Source: Rhodobacter sp. SY28-1
GTDB lineage: Bacteria > Pseudomonadota > Alphaproteobacteria > Rhodobacterales > Rhodobacteraceae
NCBI RefSeq assembly: GCF_005222785.1
Contig: NZ_STGH01000001.1
Location: 1,054,001 to 1,118,000 of the forward strand
DNA: 64,000 bases
Reading direction: 5' to 3'
Shown here in pieces: positions 8,742 through 17,485 of the stretch (position 1 is its first letter; every line of letters starts with the position of its first letter). The position numbers were made by a program, and so were the translations under genes. A model generated the notes under the pieces. That model made no database searches, was not told where the DNA came from, and saw only the letters and a list, made by a program, of their open reading frames with translations.

Positions 8742-10844
8742 TCAAGGTCTTGCATCAATGACCCGTGAGGCGATTGAAACGATGTTCTCCGGGTCCTTCG
8801 CAATGACATCCGCAAGCTCGTCCGCAAGGCCCCCGACCGACAGCGTCTCGGGCAGCCGGGTGCCGAAAAGCGGTCGTTTCGAAAGGATCGCGATGATCTC
8901 GGACTTGCCGAAATTGCTTGCATCCACCTCGATCGAGAAGACGGAGGTCCCCGCACGCAAATCGGCCATGCTGCCCAGGACCCGGATGCGCCGGACCCCG
9001 TCGACCACGCTGCCGATGTTCTGGATGTCATGCTCGGCCTGTTTCTCGTTTGGTAGCAGGCTGAAGACCTGGTTGGTGTTGTCGACCACCAGCACCCAGA
9101 GCGACAGCCCCGTCAGGTCGGCCGGGACCAGCACTTCGACCACCGGGTTTTCGCCCGCACGGAATATCCCGGACAGGTTGACCTCGCCCGTCGCGCCATT
9201 GCCGAACCAGATCACCGCATCGCCTGCACTCACGGGGGGAAGGACCTTGCGGACGGTGCAGAGGTCCTTGTTCAGGATCGTCACGTCCAGCCTGAGGCTG
9301 CGGTCGCCCAGCGTCGGCTCCACCGCCGCCTGAAGCGCATCGCGCGCCTCCACCGATTCCATTGCGCCGGTCACCGCGATGGTCTCGCCCAGCTCGTAGA
9401 TCTGCAGCGGGCCCTTGTCGGGGCTCAGGGGGCCGCAGAGAGCGAAGGGGGAGAGCGCATCCAGCACGGTCTGGCCCTGCAGTTTGGCGGGACCGGTCCG
9501 CGGGGTGAAGCCGATCTTCATCCCGGTCCGCGATGCCAAGTCCAGGATCGCCTTGCGCTTTGCCTCGGTCTGATCCCGGTTCGCCGTCACCGCCGCGATG
9601 TCGACGACGGTGTCCGTCACTGTCAGTTGCCATTCGGGAATGCCCTGCAGAAGCTCGAACAGCTCTGCCAGGCTGCTGACCCAGCGCTCGTCCGGCACAC
9701 CCTGGGCCAGCACCAGGGCATCGGCGGGTGGAGAGACGCCAGTTGCGGCGATGAAGGCAAGCTCCAGCTGCTGCGCAGCCTTGGCATCCGGGGTGTTGCC
9801 GGAAAGCTGCGCCCCTTCCGGCCCGAAACTTGCGGTCAACCGGTAGGGCGAGGCGACGGGGATGGGGTTCAGCCAGGGGTCCATAAGCCCCGCATACCAG
9901 GCCCCACCGCCGAACAGCCCGAGAAGCAGGACAAGAAGCAATGCGAGCGTTCCGCCGCGCCCCTTCCGCGCTTCTCCCGGCTCGGGCGGCGCACGGCGAC
10001 CCCTGGTCGAGGGTGGCTTCAGCGCCTGGTTCAGGCGCTCGACCACCGCCTCGGCACTCGGTGCACGTTCTGCAAGGGCAGGGGCCGTCAGCCAGTCGAC
10101 CAGTGCCTTCAAGGGCTCTGGCACGCCTTCGGTGTCCAGCTTTGTCTGCTTGCGGCGGATGATCTCGCCGGGCGTCGAGCCACCGAACGGCACCTGCCCG
10201 CGGAAGGCCGCCAGCAGCGTCGCGCCAAGGGCATAAAGGTCCGACCGCTTCTCGGCCCGACCCTCCAGCTGCTCCGGGGCTGCGTATTCGTACTTCCCGG
10301 CGAATTCGTTGCCGACGATGGTCTTTGCGCCAGCCGAAGTGTCCTTGGCGATGCCGAAGTCGATGATTGTCGCCTTTTCCGCCGCCCCGTCGCGCAGGAC
10401 AACGTTGTCGGGCGAGAGGTCCCGGTGGACGATCCCCCGCGCATGGGCGGCAACGAGCCCCTCGGCCACCCGGTGCGCGATGATCATCAGCTCACGCGGC
10501 TCCATCCGGCGGCGCGTCATGATGTCGTTCATCGACGGCCCGTCGATGAAATCCATCACCAGGAAGACGTGACCCTGATCCGTCCGCGAGCACTCGGAAT
10601 ACCGCACCACAGCGTCGTTTATGACGTCGCGCATCTGCTCTTCGCGGCGCATGAGCTGGATGTAATCGTCGTTCCCGGAAAACTGCGCGTTCAGTGCCTT
10701 GATAGCGACGATCCGCCCTGAGATCTGGTTGCGCGCCCGGTAAACCTCGCCTGTGCCGCCACGGCCAAGGACACCCTCGATCTCGTAGGTGTGGTTCAGC
10801 ACCTGACCCTGGCGGAATATGTCACCCGGCAGTCGGTCGATCAT
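8742..10844 (-). CDS. Membrane-anchored Ser/Thr protein kinase, PpkA-like
   Basis: A 700-residue protein. Residues 1 to about 275 are a Hanks-type kinase: glycine loop GRGGTGEV (27-34), Lys49, HRD (140-142) and DFG (162-164). A basic/proline linker leads to one transmembrane helix (about 299-318), leaving about 380 residues outside the cytoplasm. That outer part shows no domain I recognise. The architecture and position match PpkA, which phosphorylates Fha/TagH to trigger T6SS assembly in the threonine phosphorylation pathway. The substrate (TagH, 1-1334) is inference. No PppA-type phosphatase gene is in the window. All catalytic motifs are intact. Confidence 0.88.
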   Translation of the reverse strand: MIDRLPGDIFRQGQVLNHTYEIEGVLGRGGTGEVYRARNQISGRIVAIKALNAQFSGNDDYIQLMRREEQMRDVINDAVVRYSECSRTDQGHVFLVMDFIDGPSMNDIMTRRRMEPRELMIIAHRVAEGLVAAHARGIVHRDLSPDNVVLRDGAAEKATIIDFGIAKDTSAGAKTIVGNEFAGKYEYAAPEQLEGRAEKRSDLYALGATLLAAFRGQVPFGGSTPGEIIRRKQTKLDTEGVPEPLKALVDWLTAPALAERAPSAEAVVERLNQALKPPSTRGRRAPPEPGEARKGRGGTLALLLVLLLGLFGGGAWYAGLMDPWLNPIPVASPYRLTASFGPEGAQLSGNTPDAKAAQQLELAFIAATGVSPPADALVLAQGVPDERWVSSLAELFELLQGIPEWQLTVTDTVVDIAAVTANRDQTEAKRKAILDLASRTGMKIGFTPRTGPAKLQGQTVLDALSPFALCGPLSPDKGPLQIYELGETIAVTGAMESVEARDALQAAVEPTLGDRSLRLDVTILNKDLCTVRKVLPPVSAGDAVIWFGNGATGEVNLSGIFRAGENPVVEVLVPADLTGLSLWVLVVDNTNQVFSLLPNEKQAEHDIQNIGSVVDGVRRIRVLGSMADLRAGTSVFSIEVDASNFGKSEIIAILSKRPLFGTRLPETLSVGGLADELADVIAKDPENIVSIASRVIDARP

Positions 10845-11001
10845 GGCCTAGACCGCCGCCCGCGCGGGTCCGGTATTCGCGACCCCGTCCGCCAAAACAG
10901 TCGCCATAGGAAAATTTCCGGTTTAGATTGACCTTGCGGAAAGCCTGCGACTTTCCGGACCGATGAGCAAGCATATTCAAAAATGATAAAGGGCAAGCAT
11001 T
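10845..11001. promoter_or_regulatory. Divergent intergenic region between the kinase operon and clpV
   Basis: 157 bases separating the start codons of the two T6SS transcription units. It is AT-richer next to clpV than the flanking genes, as expected for a shared divergent promoter. I cannot assign -35/-10 boxes or an operator with confidence. Confidence 0.5.
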
Positions 11002-13710
11002 ATGGCCCCACGTGGCGGTACCGAGACGATCAAGCGAAAAGAGCTGGTCGGGAAGCTGAACCCCGTCTGTCTGAAGGCGTTTTCCGCCGCAGCCCAGGCC
11101 GCAAAGACCCGTGGCAACCCTTATGTCGAGCTGGTCCATTTCATTGAGGCGCTGTCGCAATCTGCCCGGTCGGATTTCGAAATCCTCTGTGCCTCGGCCG
11201 GGGTCGACTCCTCAAAGCTGTCAGCCGACATCACCCGCGCGGTGGACGCGCTGCCGCACGGCGCGGGGTCGGTCGAGGAGTTCTCGGACCATATCTTCCG
11301 CGCCATCCAGGAGGGCTGGACCTTCGGCAGCCTCGAATTCGGCGACGACACGGTGCGGTCGGCCTACATTCTTCTCGGCGCGCTGAAGGTCCCGGTGCTG
11401 GAGGGGCTTCTCTTCAAGATCAGCCTGGAGTTCGACAAGATCGACCCGGCGTCGATGTCCGGCCAGCTGGGTGACCTTTTGGCCGAGTCCGTCGAAGGCG
11501 CGAAACTCGAGGGCGAGGCCCCCAAGGCAAAGCAGGCCCCTGGCGGCAAGTCGGCCCTGAGCCAGTATGCGACGAACCTGACCGAACGCGCCCGGGCCGG
11601 GAAGATCGACCCTGTGATCGGCCGCGACCCGGAAATCCGCCAGATCATCGACATCCTGATGCGCCGGCGTCAGAACAACCCGATCCTTACGGGCGAGGCT
11701 GGGGTAGGCAAGACCGCCGTCGTCGAAGGCTTCGCCCTGCGCCTTGCGCGTGGCGACGTGCCGCCGCAGCTGAAGGCGGTCGAACTGCACATGCTGGACG
11801 TAGGCCTGATGCAGGCCGGGGCCTCGGTGAAGGGCGAATTCGAAAAGCGCCTGAAGCAGGTGATCGACGAGGTGCAGTCCTCGGAAAAGCCGATCATCCT
11901 CTTCATCGACGAAGCGCATACCCTGATCGGGGCCGGAGGTGCCGCAGGGACGGGCGACGCGGCGAACCTGCTGAAGCCGGCCCTCGCACGGGGTGAGTTG
12001 CGTACCGTCGCTGCCACGACCTGGGCCGAATACAAGGAACACATTGAAAAGGATCCCGCCTTGACCCGCCGCTTCCAGGTGGTCAAGGTCGAGGAGCCCT
12101 CCGAAGACGCCGCCGTTCGCATGTTGCGCGGCGTGGCGGGGGTGCTGGAAAAGCACCACAAGGTCGAAATCCTCGACGAGGCGATCGAGGCTGCAGTGGC
12201 CTTGTCGCACCGCTACATCCCGTCGCGCCAGCTTCCCGACAAGGCGATCAGCCTCCTCGACACCGCCTGCGCCCGTGTGGCCGTCTCGCAGCACGCAACC
12301 CCGGCCGAGGTCGAGGACATCGAACGCCGCCTGTCGTCGCTGGAGGTCGAGCAGGGGATCATCGGGCGCGAGGAAGCAATCGGCATCGAGGTGGGCGACC
12401 GGAAGGCCGAGGTTGAGGCCGCCCTGGCGAAGGCCACGACAGAACTGGAGGCCGCAAAGGCGCGCTGGGACGCTGAAAAGGCGCTGGTTGATGAGGTCCT
12501 GTCGCTGCGTGCCACCCTGCGCGGCGCGGGTCAGCCGGTGGACGAGACCGGGATGACGGGGGAGACGCCGCCCGAGGCCAGCGAGGAGACCGCCGAGCCA
12601 GAGGCGCTGACGCCCGAAGCCAGGGCAGAGATGCTGGCAACCCTTCGCGCCCGCATGGCGACTTTGGCTGAGGCGCAAGGCGAGCGCCCGCTGATCCTTC
12701 CGGCGGTGGACCGTCTTGCCGTCGGGGCCATCGTCCAGGACTGGACCGGCATTCCCATGGGCCGGATGCTTGCCAGCCAGACCGAACGCGCATTGCAGCT
12801 TGCGGGAACGCTATCGGAACGTGTTGTCGGCCAGGACCACGCGATGGGCATGATCGCGAACCGCATTCAGACGTCCTACGCGGGCCTTGGTGCACCTGAG
12901 AAGCCCATCGGCGTCTTCATGCTTTGCGGCCCCTCGGGTGTGGGGAAAACCGAGACCGCGCTGGCACTGGCAGAAACCCTGTACGGCGGCGAGCAGAACC
13001 TGATCTCGATCAACATGTCCGAGTTCCAGGAAGCCCATACCGTCAGCACCCTGAAAGGCGCGCCGCCGGGATATGTCGGCTACGGCAAGGGCGGCATCCT
13101 GACCGAGGCCGTCCGGCGGCGGCCCTATTCGGTGATCCTCTTGGATGAGGTTGAAAAGGCCCACCCTGACGTGCACGAGATATTCTTCCAGGTCTTCGAC
13201 AAGGGGATGATGGACGACAGCGAAGGCCGCCGGATCGACTTCAAGAACACCCTCATCCTTCTGACCTCCAACGTCGGCTCCGAGGAAATCATGGCGATGA
13301 CCGAGGATGGAAAGTCCGGCGCCGATCTTGAAGAGCTGACCGCCAGCCTTCGCGCGCCACTTCTGAAGGTGTTCCCGGCAGCCCTTCTTGGTCGCGTGGT
13401 CACGATACCCTACTACCCGCTCTCTGACGCGATGATCGAATCCATCGCCGGCCACAAGCTGCGGGGCATCGCCCGGCGGCTGGAGGCGGGCCATGGCGCG
13501 GAACTGGTGATCGGCGAGGGGGTGATGGACACGATCAAGGCGCGCTGCACCGAGATCGAGTCTGGCGGCCGGATGATCGACGCAATCCTTACGAACACTC
13601 TTCTCCCGGAACTTTCCCGCCAGGTCCTGAACCGCAAGCTGGAAGGAGCCGAACTGACGCGAGTCACTGTCACGGGCTCGGACGCAGGCTTCACCTATGC
13701 CTTCGAGTAA
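11002..13710 (+). CDS. clpV: T6SS AAA+ unfoldase ClpV (TssH)
   Basis: A 902-residue ClpB/ClpV family ATPase that disassembles contracted TssBC sheaths for re-use. It has an N-terminal repeat domain (about 1-160), a first AAA module with Walker A GEAGVGKTA (about 231) and Walker B ILFIDEAH, a coiled-coil middle region (about 400-560), and a second module with Walker A GPSGVGKTE (about 643) and a C-terminal ClpB D2-small domain. The variable N-terminus and the T6SS context favour ClpV over the housekeeping ClpB. It begins the plus-strand T6SS unit. Confidence 0.95.
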   Translation: MAPRGGTETIKRKELVGKLNPVCLKAFSAAAQAAKTRGNPYVELVHFIEALSQSARSDFEILCASAGVDSSKLSADITRAVDALPHGAGSVEEFSDHIFRAIQEGWTFGSLEFGDDTVRSAYILLGALKVPVLEGLLFKISLEFDKIDPASMSGQLGDLLAESVEGAKLEGEAPKAKQAPGGKSALSQYATNLTERARAGKIDPVIGRDPEIRQIIDILMRRRQNNPILTGEAGVGKTAVVEGFALRLARGDVPPQLKAVELHMLDVGLMQAGASVKGEFEKRLKQVIDEVQSSEKPIILFIDEAHTLIGAGGAAGTGDAANLLKPALARGELRTVAATTWAEYKEHIEKDPALTRRFQVVKVEEPSEDAAVRMLRGVAGVLEKHHKVEILDEAIEAAVALSHRYIPSRQLPDKAISLLDTACARVAVSQHATPAEVEDIERRLSSLEVEQGIIGREEAIGIEVGDRKAEVEAALAKATTELEAAKARWDAEKALVDEVLSLRATLRGAGQPVDETGMTGETPPEASEETAEPEALTPEARAEMLATLRARMATLAEAQGERPLILPAVDRLAVGAIVQDWTGIPMGRMLASQTERALQLAGTLSERVVGQDHAMGMIANRIQTSYAGLGAPEKPIGVFMLCGPSGVGKTETALALAETLYGGEQNLISINMSEFQEAHTVSTLKGAPPGYVGYGKGGILTEAVRRRPYSVILLDEVEKAHPDVHEIFFQVFDKGMMDDSEGRRIDFKNTLILLTSNVGSEEIMAMTEDGKSGADLEELTASLRAPLLKVFPAALLGRVVTIPYYPLSDAMIESIAGHKLRGIARRLEAGHGAELVIGEGVMDTIKARCTEIESGGRMIDAILTNTLLPELSRQVLNRKLEGAELTRVTVTGSDAGFTYAFE

Positions 13711-13721
13711 GGAGAGACGCG

Positions 13722-14126
13722 ATGCATGATGGACCTTTCCTTGGCCTGCAAGGCGTCTACCGCGCGAGGATCGCCGAGATCGGCCCCGATGGCCGGGCCA
13801 AGGTGCTGATCCCTTCGCTTGGCGACACGGTCCTCTTTGCCGAATCCCTGGTCCCGATCGGCACAGCTGCGGTCGGGCGGCTGGCGGCCGTGACGATGAT
13901 GGATGACCAGCCGCTGATCCTGGGCCTGCTCCAGCCACCGCTGCCGCAGGTTGACGCCGATGGTGAGGCGCAGGTCATCGAGGCCACCCGGGAACTGACC
14001 CTGCGTTGCGGCGCGGCCTCGATCACGATGACCGCGGATGGTCGGGTGACGATCCGTGGCACACAGCTCCTCAGCCGGTCCGAAGGCGCGAACCGGGTGC
14101 AGGGGGCGACTGTCCAGCTGAACTGA
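13722..14126 (+). CDS. DUF6484-domain T6SS accessory protein
   Basis: A 134-residue protein 11 bases after clpV. The first 65 residues look like an OB-fold/gp5-like strand set, and the second half is a short beta-repeat segment ending RVTIRGTQLLSRSEG and RVQGATVQLN. Both resemble DUF6484 proteins found in T6SS loci and the tail of VgrG-type beta-helices. The role is unknown; a small spike-associated or effector-adaptor protein is plausible given the PAAR-like gene downstream. The family call is from recall of the sequence pattern. Confidence 0.65.
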   Translation: MHDGPFLGLQGVYRARIAEIGPDGRAKVLIPSLGDTVLFAESLVPIGTAAVGRLAAVTMMDDQPLILGLLQPPLPQVDADGEAQVIEATRELTLRCGAASITMTADGRVTIRGTQLLSRSEGANRVQGATVQLN

Positions 14127-14130
14127 TCCC

Positions 14131-14652
14131 ATGCCCGCTGACCCGCCCCTGACCGGCTACTTCGGCAAGCTGCCCTTGGCAGCCGGGTTCGTCGGCGCGT
14201 CGCTGCCACAGGACTTCACAGACCGCTGGGACACCTGGTATGCGACCGCCACCCGCGAGACCGATCCCCCTCCCATCGCCTACGACGAACCCGCCTGGCG
14301 CTTCCTCGCAGCGCCAGGCCTTTTCGGACCACTTCCTGCCGCGGGGGTCTGGCGGCACAGCCGCGACGCGCGCGGGGGGCGGTATCCCCTTGTTATCGCC
14401 ACCCTCGGCCAACCACTGGCCGTCGACGATCCCTGGTTCGACGCGGCCGAACGGCTGTTGACCGGCGCTGTCGACGGCGAGATCGCGGCGCCCGAGCTGG
14501 CCCGAAGTCTTCCCGGCCTGCCGGTGCCGCGTCCGGCCTCGCCCCCCTCTGCCGCCATCCTGATGTGGCGCGACGACTGGGAGGTGCACGAGCTGTCCTT
14601 CCCCACAGGCCGCGCCTTCGCCGCCTTCGGCCTGCCGCAGGGGAGGGACTGA
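14131..14652 (+). CDS. tagF: T6SS-associated protein TagF
   Basis: A 173-residue protein of the TagF/ImpM/SciT family. The signature N-terminus is GYFGKLPLAAGFV followed by W-rich segments (FTDRWDTWY, GVWRHSRDARGGRYPL). TagF proteins repress T6SS assembly post-translationally, in some species by binding Fha, and in a few they are fused to PppA. Here it is stand-alone. It starts four bases after the DUF6484 gene and overlaps the next start (TGATG). Confidence 0.9.
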   Translation: MPADPPLTGYFGKLPLAAGFVGASLPQDFTDRWDTWYATATRETDPPPIAYDEPAWRFLAAPGLFGPLPAAGVWRHSRDARGGRYPLVIATLGQPLAVDDPWFDAAERLLTGAVDGEIAAPELARSLPGLPVPRPASPPSAAILMWRDDWEVHELSFPTGRAFAAFGLPQGRD

Positions 14653-15485
14653 TGGGCCTGACCGTCTATGCCGAGAACATGGGCTTCTTCCACAAGGGCA
14701 GCGGCGGCAAGGGCATCGCCCCCGGCGATGTCTGTATGACCCCCCCACCGCCCCCGGCCGGCCCGATCCCGGTACCTTATGTGAACATCGCGCAGGCGTC
14801 GGACCTGACGAAGGGCTCGAAGAGCGTGAAGATCGACGGCGAGCCCACGGCGCTGGAAGACGTTTCCGAGGTTTCGACCAGCACCGGCAACGAGCCAGGC
14901 AGCCAGCCGCCGAAGGGGGTGGTGACGGCCACCAACAAGGGCAAGGCCAGCTTCACGATGTGGTCCTTCACGGTGAAGGTGGAAGGTAAGGGCGTCTGCC
15001 GCCACGGCGACCCGATGTTTCAGAATACGATGAGCACCCCTCCAAACTGTATCGATGCAGCGGCGATGACCAAATTCAAGACCGCGCCGGGCGTCATCAC
15101 TGGCAAGAAGTGCGCGCGGAAGTACAACGGCAGGAAACATCGCCCCAGCCGGAAGAAGAAACAGGCGGACAAGGTGAACGGCAAACCCTGCTGGGAATGC
15201 AAGCGCGACCTTGCCAACCTGAAGAAGCGGCTTGCGAACGGGGCCAAGGTCGCCTCGAAGGTCAAACGGCTGGAAAGCAAGATAGCCGGCCAGTCGAAAA
15301 AAGGCGCGTACATGGTCCACGACCACCAGCCCCCTCTTGTGGTTGCCTGGGCGATGGGCGGCTGCCACATGGGCGTGAAGGAGTTCAAGAAGCACTTCTC
15401 GACCCCGCAGAGTGTCAAACCGCATTGCTTTGCACATCAGCGCAGCCAGGGGTCAAAGGCTGCGAAGTATGCTCGCAACATGTAG
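14652..15485 (+). CDS. DUF4150 (PAAR-like) protein with a nuclease-like C-terminal toxin domain
   Basis: A 277-residue protein starting at the ATG that overlaps the tagF stop. Residues 1 to about 135 are a DUF4150/PAAR-like tip domain (proline run at 31-35, GDVCMT, VCRHGDP). A lysine-rich linker (about 150-215) leads to a C-terminal domain with a Cys/His set: C180 and C183 (CWEC), HDHQPP at 223-228, C238-H239, and C259 with H262. DH plus paired Cys/His suggests a metal-dependent HNH/Endo VII-type nuclease, but I do not recognise a named family. It is most likely a T6SS tip-loaded effector; two candidate immunity genes follow directly. Confidence 0.72.
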   Translation: MGLTVYAENMGFFHKGSGGKGIAPGDVCMTPPPPPAGPIPVPYVNIAQASDLTKGSKSVKIDGEPTALEDVSEVSTSTGNEPGSQPPKGVVTATNKGKASFTMWSFTVKVEGKGVCRHGDPMFQNTMSTPPNCIDAAAMTKFKTAPGVITGKKCARKYNGRKHRPSRKKKQADKVNGKPCWECKRDLANLKKRLANGAKVASKVKRLESKIAGQSKKGAYMVHDHQPPLVVAWAMGGCHMGVKEFKKHFSTPQSVKPHCFAHQRSQGSKAAKYARNM

Positions 15486-15497
15486 GGGCCGGGCAGC

Positions 15498-15911
15498 ATG
15501 ACCGACAGCGTCGAAACCATCCAATCTCGCTACATCGCCGAGATGAAGGCTTTGCTTCCCTACTTGGAGGACTGGTGGAGCGGAGTGGTCGCCGTGTACG
15601 GCGATGCCGCCTGGAAGCGTTGGCCGACGGGCTATTCGGGTCATCCGCGCGTTTTGGCGGTTTTCCGGAAGTACTATTTCCAGATCGAAGCGGTCAACAA
15701 TGCGGCCATCGAGAGATCGACTGGCGACGACCCTCAAACACCAGATGAAGAACTTTGGGGTGAGGAGGACGATGCAGACGATTTTGCCGTCGAAGACCAA
15801 GCCGACTGGCTCATCTTCAGTATTTTGGACGAGGCACCGGAGCTCGAAGACTTGGTCAACGGCCTTTGCTTCGTACCGATTGGGATGCAGCCTGATGAGG
15901 AGCCTGTCTGA
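15498..15911 (+). CDS. Candidate immunity protein 1 for the DUF4150 toxin
   Basis: A 137-residue, strongly acidic, soluble protein (acidic stretch at about 84-100, EELWGEEDDADD) with no signal peptide or membrane segment. It lies 12 bases after the basic putative nuclease gene, the usual place for the cognate immunity gene, and its charge complements the Lys/Arg-rich toxin. I recognise no family. Base composition is lower in GC than the T6SS core genes, as often seen for toxin-immunity cassettes. Confidence 0.55.
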   Translation: MTDSVETIQSRYIAEMKALLPYLEDWWSGVVAVYGDAAWKRWPTGYSGHPRVLAVFRKYYFQIEAVNNAAIERSTGDDPQTPDEELWGEEDDADDFAVEDQADWLIFSILDEAPELEDLVNGLCFVPIGMQPDEEPV

Positions 15912-16399
15912 TGCCGCTTCTTACGCTCTTTCCAATGGAGAATGGAATTGCCCGACTCATGGTCCAGCCGAGCGACATCCTCCCGCGCAGCGGCAGACGG
16001 GCAGGGCTGAAGGAGTACGCAGCCCCAGCGCGGCTCCGCGAGCTTTTCGCTGGATACCGGAATGACTTACGACTTGCTGGCGACGTAGCATCCGCCTGGT
16101 GGGAAGGAACTGTTGAGGCACAGGAAGCCCTCGGCCTATCCCGCGATGAGGCGCTGAAAGAGGCGTTCGACACGCGCTTGGCAGGTCCGGCAGCGCATCC
16201 GAATGTCGTCTGGGTCGTCAGGTCCTATTGGCTGCTTTGCAGCGATACTGATCCAAGCTCCGCAGCGTTCGGGTTGGCCTATCCCGAAGAAATTCTCCTC
16301 CTATGGCTCATCGACGCAGGCGAAACTGAGCTCGTGCGCCTGATCGCCTGCATGCCCTACTGGCCCATCGGGCTCGACGAAAACGGGAACTGGTGTTGA
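15911..16399 (+). CDS. Candidate second immunity or accessory protein
   Basis: A 162-residue soluble protein whose ATG overlaps the stop of the preceding gene (TGATG), so the two are co-translated. It has a tryptophan-containing helical middle (VASAWWEGTVEAQEALGLS) and a hydrophobic stretch WVVRSYWLLC, resembling small all-alpha immunity proteins. No family was recognised. Its position between the toxin/immunity pair and the DUF2169 gene suggests either a duplicated immunity or an orphan immunity from an earlier cassette. Confidence 0.5.
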   Translation: MPLLTLFPMENGIARLMVQPSDILPRSGRRAGLKEYAAPARLRELFAGYRNDLRLAGDVASAWWEGTVEAQEALGLSRDEALKEAFDTRLAGPAAHPNVVWVVRSYWLLCSDTDPSSAAFGLAYPEEILLLWLIDAGETELVRLIACMPYWPIGLDENGNWC

Positions 16400-17485
16400 A
16401 TGAGCTACGACACCGTCATCGACAACCGCACTCCCTTCGACGTGCAGACCCATGTCCAGCTCACGTCCGAGGGGCAGGAGCGGCTTGTGGTGATGCTTTC
16501 GGCCAGTTTTACCGCCGACGCCGAGGGCAAGGTCGGGCTCGCGGATGACCAGCTGCCTGTGACCTATGCCGACATCCCCTGGGGCGATCCGGTCCTGTCC
16601 TCGATCCGCTATGACGCCGATATCGCGCCAGTGAAGCCGCTGCCCGAGGTGATCGTGAACGGTTCGGCCCATGCGCCCGGTGGTGGGCCTGCGGAGCAGG
16701 TGATGGTGGGCCTCCAGATCGGGGAGGTCCGGAAGGTGCTGCAGGTCACGGGCGACCGGGTGCATCACCTCGGAGCCTTCAGCGCGCCGCAGCCCTTCGT
16801 CACCATGCCCCTGACCTGGGAGCGTGCCTTTGGAGGCACGGCGCAGGACGGGAACCGCGATCCGCGCAATCCGGTGGGAATCGGCTTCAGCGGCGCCCGC
16901 TCGGCTGACCCCTCTGCCCGCGGCGACGCACCGAACATTACTCGGCCCCACGAGGTCGCCACCACACGCGACGACCAGCCCGAGCCGGTGGGCTTTTCCA
17001 GCATCGGCCGGGGCTGGCAGCCGCGCCTGGCTTTCGCGGGGACCTATGACCAGGTCTGGCTCGACACCCAGTGGCCGCTGCCGCCCCGCGACTACGACCC
17101 GCGCCACGACCAGGTCGCTCCGTCGGACCAGCAATCGGCCTCGATCCGCCCCGGGGCCTCTGCCACGCTGATCAACCTGACGCCGGAGGGTCGCTGGGAC
17201 TTTCGCATCCCTTCGCTGGCCGCACCCGTCCGTCTGTTCCGCGATCAAGGGGTCGAGGAGGTGGCGTTCCAGCCTGACACCGTGCTGATCGAGCCTGACC
17301 TCCGCCGGATCACTCTGAAGGCCCGGATGAGCTTCATCACCCGCCGCAACGCCCCCAAGCTGCGCGAGATACTTGTCGGCCACGTCTCGCCCGTCTTCCT
17401 GAACGCGCGGCGCAAGTACAAGGAATACATCAACCCGCTTGGTGGCGACGGGACCCTGCGCGAGGTGCCGGTGTGGGCCAGCTGA
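16400..17485 (+). CDS. DUF2169-domain T6SS accessory protein
   Basis: A 361-residue protein of the DUF2169 family. The N-terminus NRTPFDVQ followed by a strand reporting a substrate-like SFTADAEGKV is characteristic, as are SDIRYDAD-like and WERAFGGTA motifs near residues 75 and 140. DUF2169 genes recur beside PAAR/DUF4150, TIGR02270 and pentapeptide genes in T6SS loci and are thought to help effector loading. It begins one base after the previous stop codon and overlaps the next gene by 13 bases. Confidence 0.85.
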   Translation: MSYDTVIDNRTPFDVQTHVQLTSEGQERLVVMLSASFTADAEGKVGLADDQLPVTYADIPWGDPVLSSIRYDADIAPVKPLPEVIVNGSAHAPGGGPAEQVMVGLQIGEVRKVLQVTGDRVHHLGAFSAPQPFVTMPLTWERAFGGTAQDGNRDPRNPVGIGFSGARSADPSARGDAPNITRPHEVATTRDDQPEPVGFSSIGRGWQPRLAFAGTYDQVWLDTQWPLPPRDYDPRHDQVAPSDQQSASIRPGASATLINLTPEGRWDFRIPSLAAPVRLFRDQGVEEVAFQPDTVLIEPDLRRITLKARMSFITRRNAPKLREILVGHVSPVFLNARRKYKEYINPLGGDGTLREVPVWAS

